From Pseudoalteromonas carrageenovora IAM 12662 (GTDB lineage: Bacteria > Pseudomonadota > Gammaproteobacteria > Enterobacterales > Alteromonadaceae): 64,000 nucleotides of DNA. Below the pieces are notes generated by a model that made no database searches, was not told the DNA's origin, and saw nothing but the letters and a program-made list of their open reading frames with translations. Numbering within the stretch: position 1 is the first letter of the stretch; every line of letters begins with the position of its first letter. A program made the position numbers and the translations under genes. The stretch spans positions 668,945-732,944 of the forward strand of contig NZ_LT965928.1 of assembly GCF_900239935.1 (NCBI RefSeq), read 5' to 3'. Positions 56,581-64,000 of the stretch are shown one piece after another.

Positions 56581-57879
56581 TTAGCGTTTTGGTTTTTCGG
56601 GTAGGGCTGCTTTTAATTGCTCCAATGGTACGTTAAGTGCTTTTGCTACAATCGTTAAATCGGCATTAGGGCCGCCAGCGTCTTGCATGGCTTGATTAAG
56701 CGCCTTTTCGCTAACGCCTAGCTTTTTAGCTGCTTGTGCAAACCCAGGTGGTGACATGCCGCCGCCATTAGGACCACCTGTTTTTGAGCCACCGCCACCA
56801 GGTGGTTCATGGCGTGTTATTTCAGTACCTTCAGGCGGTTTAGCCCCTACGCCAGCTTGTGCTGTGGTAGTAAAGTTGTTTTGTGCAACCGCGCCTTTTA
56901 AGCACTTAGGTAAGTTAGGGAATGTATTACTTGCGTGGTAGTGGTAAGTAACTATGCCGTTTTCACCCGTAGGGCCTGTGTGGCCATTACAGCTATCAAG
57001 CTCGGTTGGGGATGTACCATCAATTTCTTGGCTTCCGTAAATAGGGTAGCCATCAAAGCCATAACCAAATAGAGCGCTTGGCTTTTGCGTTAAATTATTA
57101 CAGTTGGCGTTTACATGTTCGTGTTTATATACGCTGTCTATATCACTGGCGGTGCCGTGGTAGTGGTACCAACCGCCCGGATCAATATGGCCTGCGCACG
57201 TATCTAGCGCGGGTAAATGCCCTGTATGTTGCACACTTGGCGCATCCGAAAAAATAGGCACACCCGCAAGCGCTATACCCACTTTAGATACAGTGCCCAA
57301 CGGTGTTGATTGCTCAGACATAACAGGGTGCAGTGGTAAAAGGGCGGTAATTTCTACGCTTTTATCTACCGATACATTAATACATGCATGATCAACTGTT
57401 GGGCGAATGGTCGCGTTATCAACAATATGCACTTTGCCGTCTTCATCGTAAAAGGTAAAACCTTGCTCGTTAAGCATGGTTAAAAATACTTTATCTAACC
57501 TATATAGCCCCGCATTGGTGCCATCCCAATCCCAAACTCCACCTACGTCGTCGAGTGTTTCTGGGCAAAAAGGGCCGACTTCAATATTGTCGGGCTGATA
57601 TTTTAAAACCACTTGAGCACACTGAGTTTGTAGGCCGTTTTCAAGCGTACACTCAACAGTTTCTGGCAGCTTTACCATGGCTTTAATATTAAATTCATCG
57701 GTATTTATAAGCGTGTTTTTAGCGCTTTTAGCTTCTGGGGAGGTAGGTGTACTTTCGCTTTTTATCTGCTCGCCACATGCAGTTAAAAGTACCGTGGCAC
57801 TAAGCAGGAAAAATGCGAGTTTAGTCTTTGTAGTGTTAACGCTAGGCGCTTTTAAACGACTTCGTTTAATTGATCTCAT
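56581..57879 (-). CDS. YHYH-domain lipoprotein
   Basis: 432 residues. Basic N-terminus, signal with lipobox LTAC, a 150-residue domain with Cys pairs, and two YHYH motifs (GWYHYHGT and VTYHYHAS) with GYGFDGYPIYG. The C-terminus is Gly-rich (PGGGGSKTGGPNGGGM) and ends in a short helical domain (EKALNQAMQDAGG). YHYH proteins are thought to be metal-binding envelope proteins; the exact role is not known. Confidence 0.85.
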   Translation of the reverse strand: MRSIKRSRLKAPSVNTTKTKLAFFLLSATVLLTACGEQIKSESTPTSPEAKSAKNTLINTDEFNIKAMVKLPETVECTLENGLQTQCAQVVLKYQPDNIEVGPFCPETLDDVGGVWDWDGTNAGLYRLDKVFLTMLNEQGFTFYDEDGKVHIVDNATIRPTVDHACINVSVDKSVEITALLPLHPVMSEQSTPLGTVSKVGIALAGVPIFSDAPSVQHTGHLPALDTCAGHIDPGGWYHYHGTASDIDSVYKHEHVNANCNNLTQKPSALFGYGFDGYPIYGSQEIDGTSPTELDSCNGHTGPTGENGIVTYHYHASNTFPNLPKCLKGAVAQNNFTTTAQAGVGAKPPEGTEITRHEPPGGGGSKTGGPNGGGMSPPGFAQAAKKLGVSEKALNQAMQDAGGPNADLTIVAKALNVPLEQLKAALPEKPKR

Positions 57880-58131
57880 ACTTACCCCAAAACGATTTAT
57901 ATACGTAGGTTTTAGTATGGCAATAAATTGTGCAAATAAAATGAAAGTTTTAAAAGAGTTATTGATATGTTTGAGATGTATGGCTAGCTTTTAATTAACA
58001 TTATTGGGAGTTGTTATTAAGTTATTTAATAAACTTACACGATTAAATACGAAGTATAAAAGTACAAGTTAGCAACTGCTGTTTTTACTTGCCCAAGGTT
58101 TACCAATGAAGCTCCATATATTTAAAGCGCA

Positions 58132-58159
58132 AAAAGCACAAACCTAGGTTTGTGCTTTT
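58132..58159 (-). terminator. LysR gene terminator
   Basis: Perfect palindrome of AAAAGCACAAACCT and its complement, 20 bp after the LysR stop. Other bases in 57880-58131 show no gene. Confidence 0.8.
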
Positions 58160-58178
58160 ATATTTTACAGTTAAATAA

Positions 58179-59075
58179 TTATATTTTTTCCCAGTAGGGT
58201 TCGTCACCAAAGTAGCCGCTAAAGTAGTCTATAAAGGCCCTTACTTTTGGCGCTAATAAACGCGAACTTGGGTAAACACTCCAAATAGCGGTGTCGGATG
58301 CAAGTGGGTAGTCTTGTAAAATTTGTACCAGCTCACCACTTTGTAGTTTTTTATAGGCACACCAGCTCGACATTAACGTAATACCTAAGCCTTGCACGCA
58401 CGCATCGCGCACCGCTTCACCGTTATCAGCTTGTAATACATTATTGGTTTTAATATTTTGTGGGCCTTCGGGTGTTGTAAACGACCACGTAGTTAAACCA
58501 TGAAGATTAACGCAGGTATGATTTTTTAAATCTTGTGGTGTTTTAGGTGTGCCGTGTTTAGCAAGGTACTTAGGCGATGCGCAAATTAAGCGTTTATCAC
58601 GGGCAACCTTTCGGGCTATAAGGGTTGAGTCGTTTAATGCGGCGTCGCGTATTGCTATATCAAAACCTCCGCCAACCATATCAATAATGCTATCACTTAG
58701 GCGTAAATCAATTGTCAGGTCGGGGTATTGCTCAATAAACCCAGCCAATGCAGGAATAATATGCATACGCCCGAACGAAGCAGGGGCGGTAATGCGCAAT
58801 TTTCCTTGTGGAGTTACACTGCCTATACCTACCGATGCGCGCGCCATTTCAACATTAGCAAGTACTTCTTCGGCGTGAGGTAAAAAGGCTTGGCCTTCTT
58901 CAGTTAACGACACTTTACGCGTTGTACGGTGCATAAGTTTAACGCCTAGGGTTTCTTCAAGCTTATTCATTTGCGCGCTAGAAACCGCAGCCGATAAGCC
59001 TAACTCCTTGCCTGCTAAGCTAATATTGTGTGTTGTTGCGATTCTGACAAACAGATTTAAATGGGCAATATTCAT
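58179..59075 (-). CDS. LysR-family transcriptional regulator
   Basis: 298 residues from ATG 59075 (the TTG 59090 would be an unusual start). HTH region NISLAGKELGLSAAVSSAQMNKLEET is shown in part (GKELGLSAAVSSAQMNKLE) with RTTRKVSLTEEG, typical of the DsdC/AaeR-type group, then a substrate-binding domain. Divergent from the MATE pump, so it most likely controls it. Confidence 0.9.
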   Translation of the reverse strand: MNIAHLNLFVRIATTHNISLAGKELGLSAAVSSAQMNKLEETLGVKLMHRTTRKVSLTEEGQAFLPHAEEVLANVEMARASVGIGSVTPQGKLRITAPASFGRMHIIPALAGFIEQYPDLTIDLRLSDSIIDMVGGGFDIAIRDAALNDSTLIARKVARDKRLICASPKYLAKHGTPKTPQDLKNHTCVNLHGLTTWSFTTPEGPQNIKTNNVLQADNGEAVRDACVQGLGITLMSSWCAYKKLQSGELVQILQDYPLASDTAIWSVYPSSRLLAPKVRAFIDYFSGYFGDEPYWEKI

Positions 59076-59124
59076 TATCAAATTTTTCAATAAACTGATT
59101 ATTTAAACAACTATATTATCAAAA

Positions 59125-59147
59125 GTTAGTTGTGTAAATATACTAAC
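59125..59147. promoter_or_regulatory. Candidate LysR operator in LysR/MATE gap
   Basis: GTTAGT and ACTAAC form a dyad around 11 bases and satisfy the T-N11-A pattern, 50 bp from the LysR start. Confidence 0.45.
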
Positions 59148-59173
59148 AACCTATTCATTGTGACTTTTCCTGT

Positions 59174-59200
59174 GGCGCTTACTATAAGCGCCTTTTTTTT
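59174..59200 (+). terminator. Leader terminator ahead of the MATE gene (possible attenuator)
   Basis: GGCGCTT/AAGCGCC (5-base loop) followed by T8 is a strong rho-independent terminator on the + strand, only 47 bp before the MATE ATG and downstream of any divergent promoter. It cannot terminate the LysR gene, which reads the other way, so it probably acts on the MATE leader transcript. Confidence 0.7.
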
Positions 59201-59247
59201 CGGTATTTTTCTCGTTTAAATTTTTAAGTTTAGAGTGAGCCTGCCTT

Positions 59248-60585
59248 ATGAGCCGTAATACATCATTACTTTTAAAGTATTTATTTAAGCAAACTTGGCC
59301 TATGTTGGTTGGCTTGTTTTCTATTATGGGAAGCCAGCTGGTTGATAGTATTTTTATTGCTAAGCTAGGCGCTGAGCCGCTCGCTGTAGTTGCCTTTAGT
59401 ATTGCTATTTTTCAGGTAATTGTGGGAGTACAAGTAGGCTTAGGTATTGCGGCAACTGCGACCATTTCTACTGCACTTGGGGAAAATAAAGTTAACTACG
59501 CACGCTACTTAGGTAGTTTAATCGTATTTATTGGCACCGTAATAGTAACGCTATTGTGTTTGGCGTTGTGGTTTTTTCAACAGCCTATAATTTTAGCGTT
59601 GGGTGCAACGCCTTCGTTATTTAATTTAACCGAGCTTTACAGGCTACCTTGGCTAATAAGCTGCTGGCTTGGAGCGCTTCTTTATTTTGGTTACAGCATT
59701 TGCCGTGCCCATAACGAAACCTTATTGCCTGGGCGAATTATGGTGCTAACCAGCGTGTTAAATATAGCGCTCGACCCATTGTTTATGTTTACCTTTGATA
59801 TGGGGTTAGCGGGTGCTGCATGGGCAAGCTGTGTTGCTTTTGCAATAGGCTTAGTAGTGGTGTTTTACACGCTTATTAAACGAGAACTTATAACTTTTGA
59901 CGTTTTAAAAAACCGCACCGAGCAGGCAATAAAAGCCATTGCAAAAATGATGGCACCGGCTTTACTTTCACAGTTTATTCCGCCTATTTCAGCCATGATA
60001 GTAACGGCACTGATTGCCGCGTATGGTGGGTTTGCTGTAGCAGCTTGGGGGCTTGCAAACCGTATTGAATATATTGCGATTATTTTGATCTTAGCGCTTA
60101 CCATGGCGCTGCCCCCCATTGTTGGAAATTTAAAAGGGCGGGGCGAGCTTAGGCAAATATTAAGTGTAGTAAAACTTGCGTGCGGTTTTGTAATTGGCAT
60201 GCAAATTTTATTAGCGGTTATTATGCTAGGTGTGGCTAACCCGCTTGCAAATGCGCTTAGCAATAATAGTGAAATAGTTGCTAACCTAACAGATTACTTT
60301 GCTTTTGTGCCCCTGAGCTACGCGGCTTTGGGTGTATGTATGATCACGGTATCGGTATGTAACGCGCTGGGGTTTGCGACCACGGCCTTATTTATCTCCA
60401 TATTGCGGCTATTTTTGTGTTACTTACCACTACTTTGGTTAGGCTCGCATTTTTACGGTTTAACAGGGTTATTTATCGGTATGGCATGCGGTAATACCTT
60501 GTCGGGTATTGTGGGTTGGCAGCTTTTTAAGCAGCAATATAAGCGGTTAACAACACACGTTAGCGTGCGCTCAATCACTGTTTAA
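59248..60585 (+). CDS. MATE-family multidrug/Na+ antiporter
   Basis: 445 residues with about twelve membrane helices in two halves (first QTWPMLVGLFSIMGSQLVDS; second QAIKAIAKMMAPALLSQFIPP), the length and layout of NorM/DinF-type MATE proteins. Exports drugs or metabolites using Na+ or H+. Regulated probably by the divergent LysR gene and the leader terminator. Confidence 0.9.
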   Translation: MSRNTSLLLKYLFKQTWPMLVGLFSIMGSQLVDSIFIAKLGAEPLAVVAFSIAIFQVIVGVQVGLGIAATATISTALGENKVNYARYLGSLIVFIGTVIVTLLCLALWFFQQPIILALGATPSLFNLTELYRLPWLISCWLGALLYFGYSICRAHNETLLPGRIMVLTSVLNIALDPLFMFTFDMGLAGAAWASCVAFAIGLVVVFYTLIKRELITFDVLKNRTEQAIKAIAKMMAPALLSQFIPPISAMIVTALIAAYGGFAVAAWGLANRIEYIAIILILALTMALPPIVGNLKGRGELRQILSVVKLACGFVIGMQILLAVIMLGVANPLANALSNNSEIVANLTDYFAFVPLSYAALGVCMITVSVCNALGFATTALFISILRLFLCYLPLLWLGSHFYGLTGLFIGMACGNTLSGIVGWQLFKQQYKRLTTHVSVRSITV

Positions 60586-60752
60586 TTATCAATATATTGA
60601 AGAAAGTTATTCCACTTAAATTGCAATTATCAAAATAGTTAAATGCAATTAGTATGCACCTCATTGAATCATTGCTTAATCTATAGCAGTTAAATTTGCT
60701 GTGTTTAGGTCAAGCAATTGCAATAAAAATAGAGCTGCTTGAGGTGAATAAC

Positions 60753-61280
60753 ATGAAACTTTATAAATTGTTTTTAATAGCTATAACGCTATACGCAGGC
60801 GCTGCAACGGCTGCACAAGATTACTTTTCGATGAGCTATATTCAAGGTGAAGGAGACGTGCGAGGGGTTAAGGTGGCTTATCAATGTGCCTTAGATTATC
60901 AAATTGAAGGCTTTGAAGAGCTAGAGATTTACCTAGAAGCCAATGCTAACTTTTTTGAATACGATGACCCAAAACGCTACGACGCTAATTTAGGCTTATC
61001 GCTTTCGCCAGTTATTTTTTATCCTATTGGCAGTATTGCAGGGAACCGCGTTTTTGCCGAGTTTGGTATTGGTTTAAGCTTATTAGACGACACCAAATTT
61101 GCGGGAAAAAACATAAGCACACATTACCAGTTTGAAGACCGCCTAGGCATTGCCATGAAATTTGGTGAGGCTGAGCAACATAGCGTGTCACTTAAGTATT
61201 TTCATTATTCAAACGCTGGTATTAAAAAGCCCAACCCAGGCCTCGATTTTATATCGCTTAGCTACTCACGCGCACTTTAG
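60753..61280 (+). CDS. pagL: Lipid A 3-O-deacylase
   Basis: 175 residues from ATG 60753 (GAGGTGA upstream; the GTG-type frame to 60696 has no site). Signal peptide (LFLIAITLYAGAATAAQ). The active-site motif FHYSNAGIKKPNPGLDF contains the catalytic His-Ser pair of PagL, and the C-terminus is short and aromatic. It removes the 3-O-acyl chain from lipid A in the outer membrane, tuning membrane permeability and immune recognition. Confidence 0.9.
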   Translation: MKLYKLFLIAITLYAGAATAAQDYFSMSYIQGEGDVRGVKVAYQCALDYQIEGFEELEIYLEANANFFEYDDPKRYDANLGLSLSPVIFYPIGSIAGNRVFAEFGIGLSLLDDTKFAGKNISTHYQFEDRLGIAMKFGEAEQHSVSLKYFHYSNAGIKKPNPGLDFISLSYSRAL

Positions 61281-61296
61281 GTGAGTAGCTTACTAT

Positions 61297-62364
61297 TTAT
61301 AAAATCCGTAAAAATGCCACTAGGTCTGCTTGTTCTTGCTTGGTTAAATTAAGCTTTATAAGCAGGTTGGTGGTTTTAGGGAAGTGTGGGTCGTTTAGTT
61401 GGTTTTTTCGTGGTCTGGGCCTTACTCCTCCATGGTTATATAAGGCGACAATGCCGGCTAAATCGTCAAATAAGCCGTTATGCATCCACGGAAATGTTTG
61501 CATTAACCCTAATAGCGATGGGGTTCTAAATTGGCCAATATGCTCAGGGTTGTGGGTGGCATCGTAGCGGCCTTTATCTTCAAAACGGCGGCCGTAATAA
61601 TGCAGCCCTGTGCCATGGAATTGGTTGTCGCTAAGTAGTGCGCCGTTATGGCAAGTCATGCATTTAGCTTTAGTTCTAAATAGGTGCAGGCCATTTAACT
61701 CACTATCACTTAGGCTACTAACTGCTTGTTGTGGATTTTTATTAAGCTGCGTTAAAAAAGTTTTATAGCGGCTATTTGGCGCAGCTAATGTGCGTTCAAA
61801 CGCAACTAAGGCTTTTGCCATTTGCTCGGTGGTTAACGTGTTGCTATTAAAAGCGCTTTTATTAAATGCACGGTAACTCTTATCTTTATTTACTCGGGCT
61901 AAGGCTATTTTTGGATCTAAGTCCATTTCAATTGGGTTTTCTATTGGCATAAGTGCTTGCTGCTCAGCGGTGCTTGCGCGTCCATCCCAAAAAAAATGTT
62001 GCCATTGATCAATACCAAAAATAGCGGGGGTGTTACGCGTGCCTATTTGCTTGTCAATGCCTATGGCAGTTGTACGGCCATCATGAAAGCCTTTGTCGCG
62101 TTCATGGCAGGTGGCGCAGCTAACGGTATTATTACGTGAAAGCTGCACATCATGAAAAAGCTTATCGCCTAGTGCCACGTGCTCAGGCTTAGGCGATGCT
62201 ACAGGCAAAAGCGACATGGGCTCAACGCTTCTTCCGTCACTGGTTTGAATAGCAGGCCAATGAGCTTGGCCTTTGCTATAAAGTGAGCGTAAATCGTTAC
62301 TAATTGTTGATTTGGCGTTTAAGCTAAATGAGCACAGTAAAAAAATACTTAATAACCTAATCAT
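61297..62364 (-). CDS. Di-haem cytochrome c peroxidase (MauG/CcpA family)
   Basis: 355 residues. Signal peptide, first haem site CATCHERDKGFHDG, second CMTCHNGALL, with NTPAIFGIDQWQHFFWDGR between. It should reduce hydrogen peroxide in the periplasm or act as a MauG-like modifying enzyme. The start overlaps the TonB receptor stop by 8 bases (62357-62364), so the two are coupled. Confidence 0.92.
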   Translation of the reverse strand: MIRLLSIFLLCSFSLNAKSTISNDLRSLYSKGQAHWPAIQTSDGRSVEPMSLLPVASPKPEHVALGDKLFHDVQLSRNNTVSCATCHERDKGFHDGRTTAIGIDKQIGTRNTPAIFGIDQWQHFFWDGRASTAEQQALMPIENPIEMDLDPKIALARVNKDKSYRAFNKSAFNSNTLTTEQMAKALVAFERTLAAPNSRYKTFLTQLNKNPQQAVSSLSDSELNGLHLFRTKAKCMTCHNGALLSDNQFHGTGLHYYGRRFEDKGRYDATHNPEHIGQFRTPSLLGLMQTFPWMHNGLFDDLAGIVALYNHGGVRPRPRKNQLNDPHFPKTTNLLIKLNLTKQEQADLVAFLRIL

Positions 62365-64000
62365 AGTTATAGCTAACTCCTACCCAAAACATACGCCCGG
62401 GCTCAATACCTGATGCCCCTTCGTTTACTGTGTAAGTGCGGGCATTTAATAAATTAGAAATATCTGCTCTTATGTCAATAGACTGGGTTTTTGTGAGGTT
62501 ATGGCTATAGCGTAAACTGAGCCCTAGCATGGTTCTGGCGCGTATTTCTTGCTCTTCGTATACATCAACTAAGCTTGATTCTACAGGGCAACTTGTACAG
62601 CTTTGCTCAAGCCCAATACTTTCGCTAGCCCCGGTACTTACCGCGCTGGTGTAGCTGTCACTGTAGGTAACATTTAAGCCTGTACTAAATGAGCTGTTCC
62701 AATCAACATTCCAGCCAAGCGCACCTGACACTGGGGTGCCAAAATTGGTACGTATTTGCTCTAGCTGCCCAAGCGTTACAAGCTCGCCTTCGCCTTGTGC
62801 ATTGAGATAATAAACGAGTTCATCAAGGGGGGTATTTTCTGCACTAGCGCTGTATTCGTCGTTTGAAACTTTGTTTTCAGCGTAGGAGGCATTGGCCCAT
62901 AAAGAGTGTTTACCAAACTGTGCACTCCACGAGATAGAGTAGCGCTCTGAGCTGCCATCACCCTCGTTAGTCATATAAATGTATTTATAGCCATCACTAG
63001 CTGCTTCTTCATCGGTAACCTGAGAAAACTGCTGATGCTTTTTACGTTTTACATATTTGAGCGATATATTGCCTGCTTTTTCAAATGAGTGCGCAATGCC
63101 TAATGCGAGTTCGTCATCGTAGGGGGTATTTACATCATCAAAGCGGTATTTAAACGCGCCGGTATAGTTAGACGGCAGCCACCCTTGAAGGTAGCCGTTT
63201 TCAATTGGGCGATACTCTCGATATGAAAAACGCTGCTGCTCTTTTACTTTATAACCAATAATGGCTGAGTCGTAATAGCGGTTTACCCCTGCGCTAATAA
63301 TAGTGCGGTTGTTGTTAAATACATCGTAACCAAGGGATAGACGTGGCGCAATATTATGATTAGCTAAAAAGTCATCGTATTCGTAGCGCATACCTAAATT
63401 TAAGCTTAATTGCCCTAAGGTGATGCTATCTGTTGCATAAAACGAGGCGCGATTTAACGCTACATTAATATACTCTGCTGGGGTTACTAAGCGGCCATTA
63501 AAATACTGCGCGGTGGTTGTTACATTGTTGCTGTACGCTGTTATGTGATCTTGGTTGTTAAAATCAATTTCGCCCCCTAACTGCGCTGCAAGTTCGTCAA
63601 TAGATATAGTGGTTTCAAGCGCTTGGCAGTCAAGCGTGTAACCACTGCAATTAAGTGGTGTACTAGCGCTAGACCATATAATAGGGGAGTCGTAGTTGTA
63701 GCTATTTTGTATGCGTTCGCGCTCTACTTCTTGGCGAATAAGCTCTATACCGGCCTTAATATTATGCTCAGTTCCTGCAAATTCAAATGAATTGAAATTT
63801 AGCGTGTTTTTCCAGCTGGTGGTGTATTGGGTGTTATCTAAAGCGCCATAGCCTCCTTGGCGAGAGTAGCGTGTTTGCGCATCGCCTTGGTCGGCATATT
63901 GTCCCCAATCTTTGCCTTTAGCTTGCAGCCAGTTATAAAAGTGCGCTGGGCCTTCTCGGTTGCTATCACTCATACTAAAATTAAGGTTGCTGCGCCAGGT
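62357..64000 (-). CDS. TonB-dependent receptor (partial, N-terminus outside window)
   Basis: At least 547 residues of a barrel; the frame is open to the last base (TWRSNLNFS precedes the first internal Met at 63973), so the true start lies to the right. It ends GMFWVGVSYNYD, an unusual but acceptable C-terminus (Asp last). Pairing with a di-haem peroxidase is seen in Alteromonadales. Substrate unknown. Confidence 0.85.
   Translation of the reverse strand, partial: TWRSNLNFSMSDSNREGPAHFYNWLQAKGKDWGQYADQGDAQTRYSRQGGYGALDNTQYTTSWKNTLNFNSFEFAGTEHNIKAGIELIRQEVERERIQNSYNYDSPIIWSSASTPLNCSGYTLDCQALETTISIDELAAQLGGEIDFNNQDHITAYSNNVTTTAQYFNGRLVTPAEYINVALNRASFYATDSITLGQLSLNLGMRYEYDDFLANHNIAPRLSLGYDVFNNNRTIISAGVNRYYDSAIIGYKVKEQQRFSYREYRPIENGYLQGWLPSNYTGAFKYRFDDVNTPYDDELALGIAHSFEKAGNISLKYVKRKKHQQFSQVTDEEAASDGYKYIYMTNEGDGSSERYSISWSAQFGKHSLWANASYAENKVSNDEYSASAENTPLDELVYYLNAQGEGELVTLGQLEQIRTNFGTPVSGALGWNVDWNSSFSTGLNVTYSDSYTSAVSTGASESIGLEQSCTSCPVESSLVDVYEEQEIRARTMLGLSLRYSHNLTKTQSIDIRADISNLLNARTYTVNEGASGIEPGRMFWVGVSYNYD

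Overview
The window looks like chromosomal DNA of a marine gammaproteobacterium, most probably Pseudoalteromonas or a close relative. I base this on the low-to-moderate GC, the gene set (RNase R/RlmB, gcvTHP with a LysR gene, several large TonB-dependent receptors, HPII-type catalase, PagL, Tsx/OmpK-like porin) and the many short palindromic intergenic repeats. The genus is inferred from gene style, not from a marker gene. I saw no rRNA, tRNA or CRISPR array.

Layout. 1-4.3 kb: a GDPD phosphodiesterase coupled to a DMT transporter (-), a small membrane protein plus DesK/DesR-like two-component pair (+), and a crotonase-family enzyme. 4.4-7.7 kb: rnr-rlmB. 7.9-16.5 kb: a TonB receptor and an LrhA-like LysR gene (-), divergent from a degenerate GcvT-like paralogue followed by gcvT, gcvH and gcvP, i.e. 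three of the four glycine cleavage proteins. 16.6-23.5 kb is an accessory island: an orphan HigA-like antitoxin between direct repeats, a long repeat-rich spacer, an unrecognised soluble + membrane protein pair, a RAYT transposase, and an array of small membrane/secreted proteins preceded by broken C-terminal protein tips, which I read as the remains of a polymorphic-toxin/immunity array. 23.5-36.6 kb: a C15-like secreted peptidase with Ser at the nucleophile position, a haem-binding beta-propeller, stress proteins, AcpH, an HNH nuclease, a large FG-GAP lipoprotein, a CsgG/DUF4810/DUF799 lipoprotein operon whose CsgG gene carries an in-frame stop, and a GST. 36.8-45.3 kb: SGNH-like lipoprotein, large TonB receptor, Dps, a complete MITE, Tsx-like porin, DUF2189 protein, MscS. 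45.4-48.7 kb: catalase, a frameshifted GFA-family gene, a VOC protein. 48.7-55.4 kb: a prs-nadV nicotinamide salvage operon divergent from an NrtR-type regulator and an SF1 helicase. 55.4-64 kb: DUF6515-like and YHYH proteins, a LysR/MATE divergent pair with a leader terminator, PagL, and a di-haem peroxidase overlapped by a TonB receptor running off the right edge.

How things connect: membrane and oxidative homeostasis genes (Dps, catalase, MscS, PagL, GST) and outer-membrane uptake (four TonB/porin genes) dominate the core part. The best candidates for undescribed biology are the 17.8-19.4 kb two-gene module, the toxin-tip/immunity array at 20.6-23.3 kb, the GcvT-like protein ahead of gcvT, and the prs-nadV-NrtR-helicase cluster, which can be read either as NAD salvage or as a NAD+-reconstitution (NARP-like) pair.
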